Shown: one piece after another, positions 9,701-16,981 of the stretch
Numbering within the stretch: position 1 is the stretch's first letter
How the letters are laid out: the number at the start of each line of letters is the position of its first letter
Assembly: GCA_045660825.1 (NCBI GenBank)
Contig: JAZREN010000030.1
Coordinates: 49,518-113,517 of the forward strand
DNA: 64,000 nucleotides
Source: HGM04593 sp045660825
GTDB lineage: Bacteria > Bacteroidota > Bacteroidia > Bacteroidales > Bacteroidaceae
Reading direction: 5' to 3'
Translations under genes and position numbers: made by a program
The notes under the pieces: model-generated
The model's database searches: none
What the model was told of the DNA's origin: nothing
The model's input: only the letters and a program-made list of their open reading frames with translations

Positions 9701-10680
9701 ACACCGGCCGTTACATACAGGCTGTGACAGAGGGAGGAAAGGTTGTGTTCAAGGAAGATAATCTGCCGCTTGACGACGAGGCTTATAACTCGCAGGATGT
9801 ATTCATACACCCGTCAAGAACAGACAGTGAAGGGTATTATGCTTGGGCATTTGGTGGCAACAATTACCTGTGCGACAATATTACAAATGCTACTACTGCT
9901 GCAGGTATCAGTGTCAGCGCCGGCAACAGCACTAATAGAAAGTATGACTGGAGCATTGAACTCGTGACCGAATTGCCTGTTGAGGTGTCGTCGGCTAAGA
10001 TGACATCGCTCTGCGTGCCTGTGGAACTTGAAATACCTGACGGCGTCACAGCCTACATCCTTACAGGTAAGGAGATTGCCAATGGAAATCACCTTTATGC
10101 AATCGATTACGAGGCCTATCCAAATGGTACCGAGGTGTTCAATGTTGAACAGATTAATTGTGGTATAATCCCTGCCGGTATGCCTGTGCTCATAAAAGCC
10201 GAGGCCGGTGTACACTATTTCCCAATCAATTACGACGCCGATGATGCCGACAAGGATGATGCAGTGCTCGAAGAGATTGCCGACCTTGAAGCGCGCAACC
10301 GACTCGAGGGTACACATGATGCAAGACTCATCAGTGAGCGCGACGGAATTCAGCACCACATCCTTAGCAAGAAGAACAGCAAAGTCGGCATGTTTAAGGT
10401 GAAGATGGTATCTGCTGCTGAGCGTGGCTTGAGTTATGTAACAAAACCGACATTCATCAATCAGGCCCACCGTGCTTGGTTGCCCTATTCGGCAGCTGTG
10501 TCGGCATCGGGATTCTCGTTTGCCGTCGGCGGTAAAGGACACGACACTACCGGTATTGATGAAGTGGAGGTTGAAAGGGAAGAGCACGAAGCCATATACG
10601 ATTTACAGGGACGCAGACTCGAGGGTATTACCTCGCCGGGATTCTACATTGTAAACGGCAAGAAGATTATTGTGAAATAA
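6748..10680 (+). CDS. Large secreted protein with discoidin-like region and C-terminal GRR/NGKK tail
   Basis: A 1310-residue protein with a signal peptide (MNKIRLIFAAVMCFVTLTAFAQ). Two segments start with WYTIKNAKTGEYLRYEG-like text (about 32-130, with a looser second copy at about 270-390), recalling ricin-type beta-trefoil repeats. About residues 440-560 resemble an F5/8 type C (discoidin) carbohydrate-binding domain. The end, YDLQGRRLEG...GFYIVNGKKIIVK, is the C-terminal tail found on many Bacteroidales surface or secreted proteins and is related to T9SS type A sorting tails. No catalytic motif is recognised. A 58-residue peptide gene follows 17 bp later, probably on the same transcript. 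The function is unknown; glycan binding is inferred. Confidence 0.88.
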   Translation: MNKIRLIFAAVMCFVTLTAFAQSPTFSSTNNNKTTERNNATWYTIKNAKTGEYLRYEGFKFSMTTSPKTVDGVYALDTCAMFYVTGNANAAYIHNYAAGTQRLCVAPNKWDESGTAFQIKTTTGGVFISQSGNTAASDAFHYNESTGKVDLYLGSDPGSVWVFEQITDFGDIMGLNKLIDDAYNTVNTSTSWGFNWATVIALIDRYTLKGWGNGGLTDNDHTKLSTTLADIKTATEIVDRYKESLTTSFNYAEIFNGTNPNATDKKYLSTNSTYLTINNVQKTHTNVWKVEFVEGETFRIYNEASNMYIAIPESSDGVTNVGMTSDANMAGTWKMTVSNPQTSGDVVTSAVVQFISVDISNAYLCLTDGDTKNVKCVSNQNAAGAKWVLIPVADVEITDNFYSLAANMAWQYPHYLQLNEGLVKEPCEKYSTNADVEDGTSTCLLTDGSYVTSLTTVEGSTGENHYLQADLDGKAVTSFYFYIKASLQTTSGRPVKIRVSGSNNGTSFTDITTVETNMRDEMFYFSDLINCPSYTHLRFTIEGVNVGDKAFTISEFYILPHNNDVDACVATIKGFYGTALYEDKIKVYASELIALESQYYLDNNTVENGKVAANGATPQPGQYRYDKRVALQNALTVFKQQTTDDAKYEKGKLMADALEEFKNSKCSPMFVISSAWEDGYSSDWAIKCDENNKSFAGVETNEWDARQWFTNYKLESTVVEPVNATEMKSAIGNILLMNAQHSSIESVEGWNELYESGRDAYSIRLYNGNDYLMVDEYMDLGVVSSPATTEGNKNAAWYFTYVGTSAQIYGLNATNSDHMAVVDALAKFGELYTIAKNYNDNYDATATQLGKYHYDNKGENSLTKDGFDNLFATATTHYNKGAAKILEEYLSGTSDYTPEVITSFVDALEQHFVNFHLNTPPAGYYYRIRGRVSLNYLQSGMNGGTLAMGAITDASGNINDKVAATSVFYAVDGNADGATNILSFNTGRYIQAVTEGGKVVFKEDNLPLDDEAYNSQDVFIHPSRTDSEGYYAWAFGGNNYLCDNITNATTAAGISVSAGNSTNRKYDWSIELVTELPVEVSSAKMTSLCVPVELEIPDGVTAYILTGKEIANGNHLYAIDYEAYPNGTEVFNVEQINCGIIPAGMPVLIKAEAGVHYFPINYDADDADKDDAVLEEIADLEARNRLEGTHDARLISERDGIQHHILSKKNSKVGMFKVKMVSAAERGLSYVTKPTFINQAHRAWLPYSAAVSASGFSFAVGGKGHDTTGIDEVEVEREEHEAIYDLQGRRLEGITSPGFYIVNGKKIIVK

Positions 10681-10697
10681 CTAAGAAAGACTGGACT

Positions 10698-10874
10698 ATG
10701 AAAACAAAGAAAAACTATATTACTCCCGAGATTTGTGAATACAGCATATTTACTGCTGCAATGATTTGCCAGAGTGCCCTTGAATCGGGCGGCGACGATG
10801 ACTATGTTGGCGAAGGTGACGCCTTGAGCAGCGAATATCGCAGCGACTGGGAAAACATTTGGGCCAACATGTAA
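10698..10874 (+). CDS. Short peptide ending in EYRSDWENIWANM
   Basis: A 58-residue frame (MKTKKNYITPEICEY...) starting 17 bp after the 1310-residue protein, with AAGAAAGA as possible ribosome site. The N-terminus (K-K-x-Y-x-x-P-x-x-E), a short hydrophobic middle and an acidic stretch (GGDDDYVGEGD) precede the C-terminus EYRSDWENIWANM. The same 13 residues end another short peptide at 11220-11390. The two coding stretches for this motif differ at only 4 of 42 bases including stop, all synonymous, which argues that it is translated and selected. A family of known function is not recognised. Confidence 0.75.
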   Translation: MKTKKNYITPEICEYSIFTAAMICQSALESGGDDDYVGEGDALSSEYRSDWENIWANM

Positions 10875-10880
10875 AAGGTT

Positions 10881-10994
10881 AAAACTGAAAACTGAAAGCT
10901 CGTGCCAACGAGCGAAACGCAAAGCTTGCTTTAGCGTTTCACAGCGAGTGCAGCCGAGGTTCAATCGCACAAAGTGCGGTTAAAGCGGAAAACT
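10881..10994 (+). repeat. Interspersed repeat family B, short copy
   Basis: The sequence from aaaactgaaaactgaaagct through gagcgaaacgcaaagcttgc to ggttcaatcgcacaaagtgc matches the reverse complement of 24771-24955 apart from an internal extra segment in the latter. It lies just after the 58-residue peptide gene. Confidence 0.65.
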
Positions 10995-11007
10995 TAATAC
11001 GTGTTCT

Positions 11008-11059
11008 TATACATAACAAGAGATGAAGGCATTGAAGCCTTCATCTCTTGTTATGTATA
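11008..11059 (+). terminator. Perfect 23-bp palindromic terminator
   Basis: Arms 11008-11030 and 11037-11059 are perfectly complementary around loop ATTGAA; the core is GAGATGAAGGC/GCCTTCATCTC. It ends the transcript of the 1310-residue protein and its peptide. Confidence 0.8.
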
Positions 11060-11148
11060 AACTTGTTGGCGAAAAATTTAACCACACTGCGTGTGCTTGA
11101 CTGTTCTCGCAGTAAGACAGGAATCACACTCTGCCAAGCCGGTGGGTA

Positions 11149-11196
11149 AATAAATATCCGCTCTTGTCCATTAATGAACAAGAGCGGATATTTATT
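11149..11196 (-). terminator. Perfect 19-bp palindromic terminator of the second module
   Basis: Arms 11149-11167 and 11178-11196 pair perfectly (core ATATCCGCTCTTGT) around a 10-nt loop. It lies 23 bp beyond the stop of the 56-residue peptide on the minus strand. Confidence 0.8.
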
Positions 11197-11219
11197 ATGT
11201 TTACGTAGTTCTCTTTCTA

Positions 11220-11390
11220 TTACATGTTTGCCCAGATGTTTTCCCAGTCGCTGCGGTACTCTCCGGCATCGTAGCTGTCGGCCCAGTCGTTGTCGGGCTT
11301 TGGAGTTTCTCCCGGGATTGATACGGCAATGAGGTTTGTGGTTCCAAGTTCAATTATTTCGGCAAATGGTGATGTGTATCTCTTTTTCAT
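11220..11390 (-). CDS. Short peptide ending in EYRSDWENIWANM (second copy)
   Basis: A 56-residue frame (MKKRYTSPFAEIIEL...) on the minus strand, downstream of the 450-residue secreted protein with 83 bp between them. It shares with the 58-residue peptide the K-K-x-Y-x-x-P-x-x-E start and the exact C-terminus EYRSDWENIWANM, while the middle (GETPKPDNDWADSYDAG) has diverged. AACAGGAAAAACACT precedes the start. Position after a protein with a GRS...NGKK tail mirrors the other module. Function unknown; a secreted or membrane-associated peptide is possible because of the short hydrophobic centre. Confidence 0.75.
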   Translation of the reverse strand: MKKRYTSPFAEIIELGTTNLIAVSIPGETPKPDNDWADSYDAGEYRSDWENIWANM

Positions 11391-11473
11391 AGTGTTTTTC
11401 CTGTTTGTGTGTTGTTGTGTGCGAACTTTGAAGGATGTGACTTTGAAAGTGTCGTAATCTCTAAGTTCTCGTT

Positions 11474-12826
11474 TTATTTAACGAGAACCTTTTTGCCATT
11501 CTTGATGTAGATGCCGTTTGTGGGGTTCTCTACCGAGCGGCCGCTGAGGTCGTAGTAGATGTCAAGACCTTCAATCTCGTTAAGGTCAATCATGATGCCC
11601 TCTACATCGGTTGTGCCGCTGTGGTCAATCTTGCCGGTGCTGAACATTAGTCCTTGTGCGCTTGCTGGTGGGGTGACCTTCAACCACCAACGGAATGCGC
11701 CCAACGGAATGCCGCTTGTATTGGCGGGGTTGGGTCTCTTGAGTTCGCCACCTGTCATTGCATAGAGGTAGGGTGGCTGTGTGTGGTCGGCCTCTTTCAG
11801 TGCTGTTGCTGCATACTGGCCGGTGAAGGTGTAAGTTGTGCCGCTTGCGCCATTGAAGCTCTCGCTTGTGGCAATGACGGGTGCAGTGCCGTCTGTGTTG
11901 GTATTACTTGTGTATACACGGTGCAGTGCGTCGCCGTCGGTGTCTGTTCTATGTGTCTTTGATACAGTTATTGTATGCTCTCCAACCTCCTTTGCTTTTA
12001 TTAGGTAAAGCTTATGTGGCTCAACCTTGTCCTCAACAATATTGGCCATTGCATAGAACATGTTGCCAGCCTCCAGAATGCTGTGCACCTTGCAAATCTC
12101 GAACATCTCACTCCAGTCGCTGTAAACCAACTCTACGGGAACATACAACGCCTGCCAGTTGGTGTTCTTGAAGTTGCGGATGTAGGACACCATGTTGTAC
12201 TCGTTGTACGCAGGGTCGGTGGTCTGCTGGCTGTTTTCAAATGTGATTGGCTTCTCCAAGAACAGCGTCTCACTGTCGTAGATTTCGTAGTTTGTCTTGA
12301 TGACAATTGCACCACCGGTATCAGTGTCATCGGCAGGGTTGTATAAGAAATCCTTCCAGCCATCTGCCTCCATATACAGGTTTAAGGATGTTGCCGGAAT
12401 AACCAAGGTGATTTTGTTGGGGCTGATGTTCTTGAATGTATTGTTTGTAACCGCCGGCGGAGTGGTAGGATCGCACACGATTGTTATCAATGATGTACAG
12501 TTTTTCAGTGCGTTGGCAGTAAGTAGCTTGATGGTTGCCGGAATTGTTATACTTGTGGCATCACTTCCTTTGAATGCATTGTCTCCAATTGCGGTAACGG
12601 TGTAGCTGTTGCTGTTGTATGTAAACTCACTGGGGATAACGAACTCGCCAGTGTAGTTGCTGTTACCATTGCCGTTCATCTCCAGTGTCGCTTCGCCGTT
12701 TGCCGGTGAGTTAAGGGTGAAAGTGTACTCAACTCCGTCGATTTCAATGTCAACTTTTTGCTGTGCTGTGGCGGGCAGTGTGAACATCATTGTCAGCACC
12801 GCCAGTAAAAAGAGTGCTTTTTTCAT
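11474..12826 (-). CDS. Secreted BspA-like leucine-rich-repeat protein with NGKK tail
   Basis: A 450-residue protein with a signal peptide (MKKALFLLAVLTMMFTLPATAQ). Residues about 70-135 (AIGDNAFKGSDATSITIP, ALKNCTSLITIVCDP) match BspA-type LRR_5 repeats. The middle has no recognised domain, and the C-terminus YDLSGRS...GIYIKNGKKVLVK parallels the tail of the 1310-residue protein. BspA-like proteins are surface or secreted and often bind host matrix or other cells. A hairpin (9-bp stem GTTCTCGTT/AACGAGAAC) overlaps its stop codon before the short peptide gene. Expression may be controlled by a leader terminator just before the start. Confidence 0.88.
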   Translation of the reverse strand: MKKALFLLAVLTMMFTLPATAQQKVDIEIDGVEYTFTLNSPANGEATLEMNGNGNSNYTGEFVIPSEFTYNSNSYTVTAIGDNAFKGSDATSITIPATIKLLTANALKNCTSLITIVCDPTTPPAVTNNTFKNISPNKITLVIPATSLNLYMEADGWKDFLYNPADDTDTGGAIVIKTNYEIYDSETLFLEKPITFENSQQTTDPAYNEYNMVSYIRNFKNTNWQALYVPVELVYSDWSEMFEICKVHSILEAGNMFYAMANIVEDKVEPHKLYLIKAKEVGEHTITVSKTHRTDTDGDALHRVYTSNTNTDGTAPVIATSESFNGASGTTYTFTGQYAATALKEADHTQPPYLYAMTGGELKRPNPANTSGIPLGAFRWWLKVTPPASAQGLMFSTGKIDHSGTTDVEGIMIDLNEIEGLDIYYDLSGRSVENPTNGIYIKNGKKVLVK

Positions 12827-12855
12827 AGTATCTGTGGTTCTATAGTATCAAAAAA

Positions 12856-12884
12856 ATAGCGTACCCTTGTTTGGGGTATGCTAT
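12856..12884 (-). terminator. Terminator-like hairpin in the leader of the BspA-like gene
   Basis: Read on the minus strand, ATAGCATACCC pairs with GGGTACGCTAT (one mismatch) and is followed by a U7 run. It lies between the promoter at 13037-13068 and the start codon at 12826, so it would act as an attenuator. A tiny leader frame (MQKSRTTYN) precedes it. Confidence 0.55.
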
Positions 12885-13036
12885 CACTAATATACTCATA
12901 GTCCACAAGAATGACAGTAGCCATTGGCGTGGCTGCGTTGTCCTTGTAGAATGATAGTGATAGTTGTTGTTAGTTGTAAGTTGTTCGTGATTTCTGCATC
13001 TTGGGCAAGAAAATACCCTGCTGCCGAAAAGGATTG

Positions 13037-13068
13037 CAAAGGTAGTGTTAAAATATGTTACAAGCAAA
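13037..13068 (-). promoter_or_regulatory. Consensus promoter of the BspA-like gene
   Basis: On the minus strand TTTG (13068-13065) and TACCTTTG (13044-13037) are 20 bp apart. This implies a leader of about 200 nt. Upstream (13069-13207) is non-coding and holds a G7 tract at 13132-13138. Confidence 0.75.
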
Positions 13069-13207
13069 AATATTGTGTAACATTTGTACTTTTTATGTGT
13101 GAGTTTTTGTCAACAAATGGGCGTTTAATGCGGGGGGGTAAAATTGTCAGCAAAAAGACTATTTTGCTAACAAAATGTCAGTGTTTTTAAGGTGCGAGGG
13201 AGGGGTG

Positions 13208-13245
13208 AATAAGAACCAGAAGGGATGCTCCTTCTGGTTCTTATT
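13208..13245 (-). terminator. Terminator of the TonB-dependent receptor gene
   Basis: Perfect 16-bp arms AATAAGAACCAGAAGG and CCTTCTGGTTCTTATT around a 6-nt loop, 25 bp beyond the receptor's stop codon. Confidence 0.8.
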
Positions 13246-13270
13246 GTGTTTTCCCTGACTTTAATGGAGA

Positions 13271-15661
13271 TCAGAACTCCATCAATATACGTGCGTTGAT
13301 GAGACGGCCGGTGAGGTAATTGGGCACGGCGTAGTTGTAGTTGTTGATGTCTTTTACCCAATAGTAGGAGTTTACGTTGTTGATGCCAAGGATGTTGAAG
13401 GCGTCAACACCAAGCCATACGTTCTTGAACCAGCTGCGCACGCCGGTGCGGTAGTGGCGCTCCTCGTTATCGAGCAGGCGGTAGGACATGCCTATGTCCA
13501 CGCGGCGGTAGGCGGGGGCGTTGAAGACGTGTCGCTCGCGGCCGCTGTGTGGTGGGCCAAAGGGTAGTCCGTCGGCATATGTGCCCTGCAGGCTCATTTT
13601 CCAACGGTCGGTGCCGGGGAAATAGTCGGTGAAGTGCAGTGAGGCACAAAAACGGCTGTTGGTGGGGCGTGGAATCCAGTCGCCGCCGTTGATGCGCTCC
13701 TTGGTGTCCATGACGGAGAACGTGAGCCAGGAGTCTGTGCCCGGCACGAACTCGCCGAACAGTTTCATGTCGAGGCCGGTGGCATAGCCCTTGGCGCAGT
13801 TCTCGCCATAGTAGACAATGCGCACGTTGTCAACATTATAAGGTATAAGGTTGTCGAGTTTCTTGTAGTAGGCCTCGGCGGTGAACTTGAACGGGCGGCC
13901 GTAGAGGGTGAAATGGTAGTCGCAACCAAGTACCACGTGAATGGAGCGCTGCGATTTGATATCCCTGTTTAGTGTCACGGTGGTTATTCCGCCAACGGTG
14001 GTGGTGTCGCGCATCTCCTTGTAGAACGGTGTCTGGTAGTAGACGCCTGTGGCAAAGCGGAATGTGAGGTCGTCGCAGAACTTGGGTATGAGTCCTACGC
14101 TGGCGCGTGGCGAGACGATGAACTCGTTGTTCCACTGCCACCACGATGCGCGCACGCCGGCATTGACGGATATGAGGCCGATGCCGGTGTTTACCTTGTA
14201 GGTGTCCTGCAGGTAGGCGCTGATGTGGTTGCTGGTGTATGAGGTTTGCGATGTGAGGCTGTAGACGGGGCGCAGGCCGTTGCCTGCCACGGGCACGTTG
14301 TAGCCCAGTGAGTCGCGCAGCTCCCACTCGCGTTGGTTGTCATTGAAGGATTCGCGTTTCCAGTCGATGCCCCAACGTATGTCGTTGCTCTTCAGGTAGT
14401 GCTTGCCGGTGAACGATATTGTCTGCACGTTGGCCTTTAGGTAGTTGCGTGCATGCTCCATGTAGCGTCCCACACCCATTGTCTGGTCGGTGTTTATCTC
14501 GTCGAGCCAATATTCGCCCATGATGTCATAGGTCTCGGATTCGTCGGTGTGGAATGCCGATGCCTGCAGGGTGAACTGGTGGTACTGGTTGGGGGTGAAG
14601 TTGACGGCCGCAGCGCCAAAGAAAGTGCGGAATATGTCGCTCTCCCAACCGTCGAAATAGACCTTGAACTGCTTGACGTCCTCAAGGGTTCCAAAGCTTG
14701 TAGTGCGGTCGCTTGGGGTGAAATTGTACTTGTTCTGCGAGATGTTGCCAATGACACTGACGTTGAGCTTGTCTGTGATGCGCCAGTCAATGAATGCCTG
14801 GTAGTCGACGAAGCTTGGCTTGTACTCGCCTTTGGTGTCGAACGTGCCAAAGAGGTAGCTGTTGCTCTTGTAACGCACGGAGTTTGAGATGCTTACCTTG
14901 TTGTTGCCCCAACCTACATATGCGCTGGCGCCAAGCAAACTGGCCGAGACGGTGCTCTCGAACTCGCGTGGCTTGCGGTAGGTGACGTCGAGTACCGACG
15001 ACATCTTGTCGCCATATTTGGCCTCGAAGCCTCCGGTTGAAAAGGAGACGGCGCTCACCATATCGGGGTTGAGGAAGCTGAGGCCCTCCTGCTGTCCGGC
15101 ACGTATGAGCAGTGGTCTGTATACCTCTATGCCGTTTACATAGACGCTGTTCTCGTCGAAGTTGCCGCCACGCACATTGTATTGTGAACTGAGTTCGTTG
15201 TGCGAGCTCACGCCGGCCTGTGACTTTATGAGGTCTTCGATGGCATTGCCTGTTGCCGATGGCTGCAGGCGCAGCTTGCCGGGCAGGTCAATCTTCTGTG
15301 TGCTGCCCATCTGTTTCTCGCGGTCAACGACATCGACCTGTTGAAGCGCAACGTCCATTGATGGCAGCATTACGTTGACAATGAGTGTGTCGGCAGGGTT
15401 TTTGAATGTGCGTTTGCGTGTCTGGTAGCCAACCATGGAGTAGATGAGTGTGAGGCTGTCCTTGCTCTCGCAGGTGAGTGTGTAGTAGCCGTTGAGGTCG
15501 GCGACGGTGCCTTTGGCCTCGCCTTGCACACCAATGCTTGCCACCTCCACAGGGTTGTGGTTCTCGTCGGTGATGCGGCCCTTGAAGGTGACCTTTTGCG
15601 CAGCAGCCCCGGCAATGATGGCGAAAAACATCAGTATTGTTGTGTATATCCTCAATCTCAT
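13271..15661 (-). CDS. TonB-dependent receptor with carboxypeptidase-like N-terminal domain
   Basis: A 796-residue outer-membrane protein: signal peptide (1-21), a CarboxypepD_reg-like beta-sandwich (about 23-105, VTFKGRITDENHNPVEVASIGVQG), a TonB plug (about 120-225, with the RGGNFDENSVYVNGIEVY segment) and a long beta-barrel ending in a terminal Phe (LINARILMEF). It imports an unknown ligand using TonB energy. No SusD partner lies next to it and the protein is shorter than SusC homologues, so it is more like the siderophore/metal or small-ligand receptor group. It is transcribed alone, with a terminator right after it. Confidence 0.92.
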   Translation of the reverse strand: MRLRIYTTILMFFAIIAGAAAQKVTFKGRITDENHNPVEVASIGVQGEAKGTVADLNGYYTLTCESKDSLTLIYSMVGYQTRKRTFKNPADTLIVNVMLPSMDVALQQVDVVDREKQMGSTQKIDLPGKLRLQPSATGNAIEDLIKSQAGVSSHNELSSQYNVRGGNFDENSVYVNGIEVYRPLLIRAGQQEGLSFLNPDMVSAVSFSTGGFEAKYGDKMSSVLDVTYRKPREFESTVSASLLGASAYVGWGNNKVSISNSVRYKSNSYLFGTFDTKGEYKPSFVDYQAFIDWRITDKLNVSVIGNISQNKYNFTPSDRTTSFGTLEDVKQFKVYFDGWESDIFRTFFGAAAVNFTPNQYHQFTLQASAFHTDESETYDIMGEYWLDEINTDQTMGVGRYMEHARNYLKANVQTISFTGKHYLKSNDIRWGIDWKRESFNDNQREWELRDSLGYNVPVAGNGLRPVYSLTSQTSYTSNHISAYLQDTYKVNTGIGLISVNAGVRASWWQWNNEFIVSPRASVGLIPKFCDDLTFRFATGVYYQTPFYKEMRDTTTVGGITTVTLNRDIKSQRSIHVVLGCDYHFTLYGRPFKFTAEAYYKKLDNLIPYNVDNVRIVYYGENCAKGYATGLDMKLFGEFVPGTDSWLTFSVMDTKERINGGDWIPRPTNSRFCASLHFTDYFPGTDRWKMSLQGTYADGLPFGPPHSGRERHVFNAPAYRRVDIGMSYRLLDNEERHYRTGVRSWFKNVWLGVDAFNILGINNVNSYYWVKDINNYNYAVPNYLTGRLINARILMEF

Positions 15662-15789
15662 TTTTGCTGTGTATTCTTTCTACTAACGCGTTTTTCACGA
15701 TAAACGTATGTCGCGGTGCTTTTTTATTTTCGGTCTTGAGCCCGTTGTGCTCATTGTCTTGGTAAAGGTAGTGAAATAATGGAAATAAA

Positions 15790-15892
15790 TTACTACCTTT
15801 GCAGTAAACTGCGAAGGTTTTCTTCACTCGCTGTGAGATATTCAAGTAAACTTGATATTGTCTCGCTCGTTTGTTACTACCTTTGCAGTAAA
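15790..15892 (+). promoter_or_regulatory. Two direct copies of a TACCTTTG promoter core before tsaD
   Basis: ttactacctttgcagtaaa occurs at 15790-15808 and again at 15874-15892, 84 bp apart, each carrying a perfect -7 TACCTTTG. A related minus-strand version (CACTACCTTTAC) lies at about 15764-15775 facing the receptor gene. The second core leaves a leader of about 50 nt before the tsaD start at 15944. Confidence 0.6.
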
Positions 15893-15894
15893 GT

Positions 15895-15928
15895 GTCATA
15901 TCGAACGTATGTGAGATATCTCAATATG
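15895..15928 (+). repeat. Second copy of short dispersed repeat (GTCATATCGAnCG...)
   Basis: Matches 5450-5483 at about 30 of 34 positions. Here it forms the leader of tsaD. Confidence 0.55.
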
Positions 15929-15943
15929 CTTTTTGAGTTTATT

Positions 15944-16972
15944 ATGGAAAAGAAAGATATATACATATTGGCCATTGAGTCGTCGTGTGACGATACATCG
16001 GCGGCTGTGATGAGGAACGATGTGGTTCTCTCCAATGTCACTGCGGGTCAGGCTGTGCACGAGCAGTATGGTGGCGTGGTGCCCGAACTTGCTTCGCGTG
16101 CCCATGAACAGAATATTGTTCCGGTTGTTGACGCTGCGCTCAAAAGAGCGGGTGTAGAAAAGGAGCAGCTCACGGCCATTGCCTTTACACGTGGCCCCGG
16201 ACTCATGGGGTCGTTGCTTGTGGGTGTGTCGTTTGCCAAGGGATTGGCGGCTTCGTTACGTATACCAATGATTGAGGTGAACCATCTGCAAGGTCACATT
16301 CTGGCACATTTCATAAAAGAAGATGGTGTGGAGCACCGTGCTCCCGAGTATCCCTTCCTGTGCCTCATGGTGTCGGGCGGTAACTCGCAGATTGTGAAGG
16401 TAAACAGCTACAAGGATATGGAGATTATTGGCCAGACAATAGACGATGCAGCCGGTGAGGCGATGGACAAATGTGCCAAGGTTATGGGACTTGGCTATCC
16501 CGGTGGTCCAATCATTGACCGCCTGGCGCGTCAGGGTAACCCCGAGGCCTACAAGTTCAGTAAACCTCATATTCCCGGTTTCGACTATAGCTTCAGCGGC
16601 CTGAAGACATCATTCCTTTATACACTGCGTAAACTTGTTGCCGAGAACGAGAACTATGTCGAGGAACACAAGGAGGATTTGGCGGCATCGTTCGAGGCAA
16701 CGGTGGTGGCTGTGCTCATGGATAAGCTATACAAGGCGTCGAAGGCGTTGGGTATCAAACGTATTGCGCTGTCGGGTGGCGTGTCGGCGAACACCGCGCT
16801 TCGCCAGGCTTATGCCGATTATGCAAAGCGTTACAAGTGGGATATATTCATACCGAAATTCGGTTTCACTACCGACAATGCTGCAATGATTGGCATTGTG
16901 GGCTACTATAAGTACCTTGATAACGACTTCTGTGCTATGGATCAACCGGCCTTTTCGCGTACAACTATATAA
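15944..16972 (+). CDS. tsaD: tRNA N6-adenosine threonylcarbamoyltransferase TsaD
   Basis: Kae1/TsaD ATPase-fold protein of 342 residues that transfers the threonylcarbamoyl group to A37 of ANN-decoding tRNAs, with TsaB and TsaE. The start was set at 15944 (MEKKDIYILAIESSCDDTS) because the N-terminus then matches the family (ILxIESSCDDT) and because the longer frame would begin upstream of the promoter cores. Metal-binding HLQGH (His114, His118), MVSGGNSQ, SFSGLKTS and SGGVSANTALR are all present. pncC follows 9 bp later, probably in one operon. Confidence 0.96.
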   Translation: MEKKDIYILAIESSCDDTSAAVMRNDVVLSNVTAGQAVHEQYGGVVPELASRAHEQNIVPVVDAALKRAGVEKEQLTAIAFTRGPGLMGSLLVGVSFAKGLAASLRIPMIEVNHLQGHILAHFIKEDGVEHRAPEYPFLCLMVSGGNSQIVKVNSYKDMEIIGQTIDDAAGEAMDKCAKVMGLGYPGGPIIDRLARQGNPEAYKFSKPHIPGFDYSFSGLKTSFLYTLRKLVAENENYVEEHKEDLAASFEATVVAVLMDKLYKASKALGIKRIALSGGVSANTALRQAYADYAKRYKWDIFIPKFGFTTDNAAMIGIVGYYKYLDNDFCAMDQPAFSRTTI

Positions 16973-16981
16973 TATATAAAT

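Noticed and set aside
9814..10587. 257-codon open frame on the minus strand
   Set aside because: Antisense to the 3' part of the 1310-residue secreted protein, whose C-terminal tail is well conserved. No ribosome site or family match.
10698..10874. Short peptide as a double-glycine-leader bacteriocin
   Set aside because: One copy has SALESGG but the paralogous peptide has SIPGE at that place, and no peptidase-containing ABC transporter gene is in the window.
15779..15943. Longer N-terminus for TsaD
   Set aside because: The added 55 residues have no family support, and the upstream start would lie before the promoter cores.
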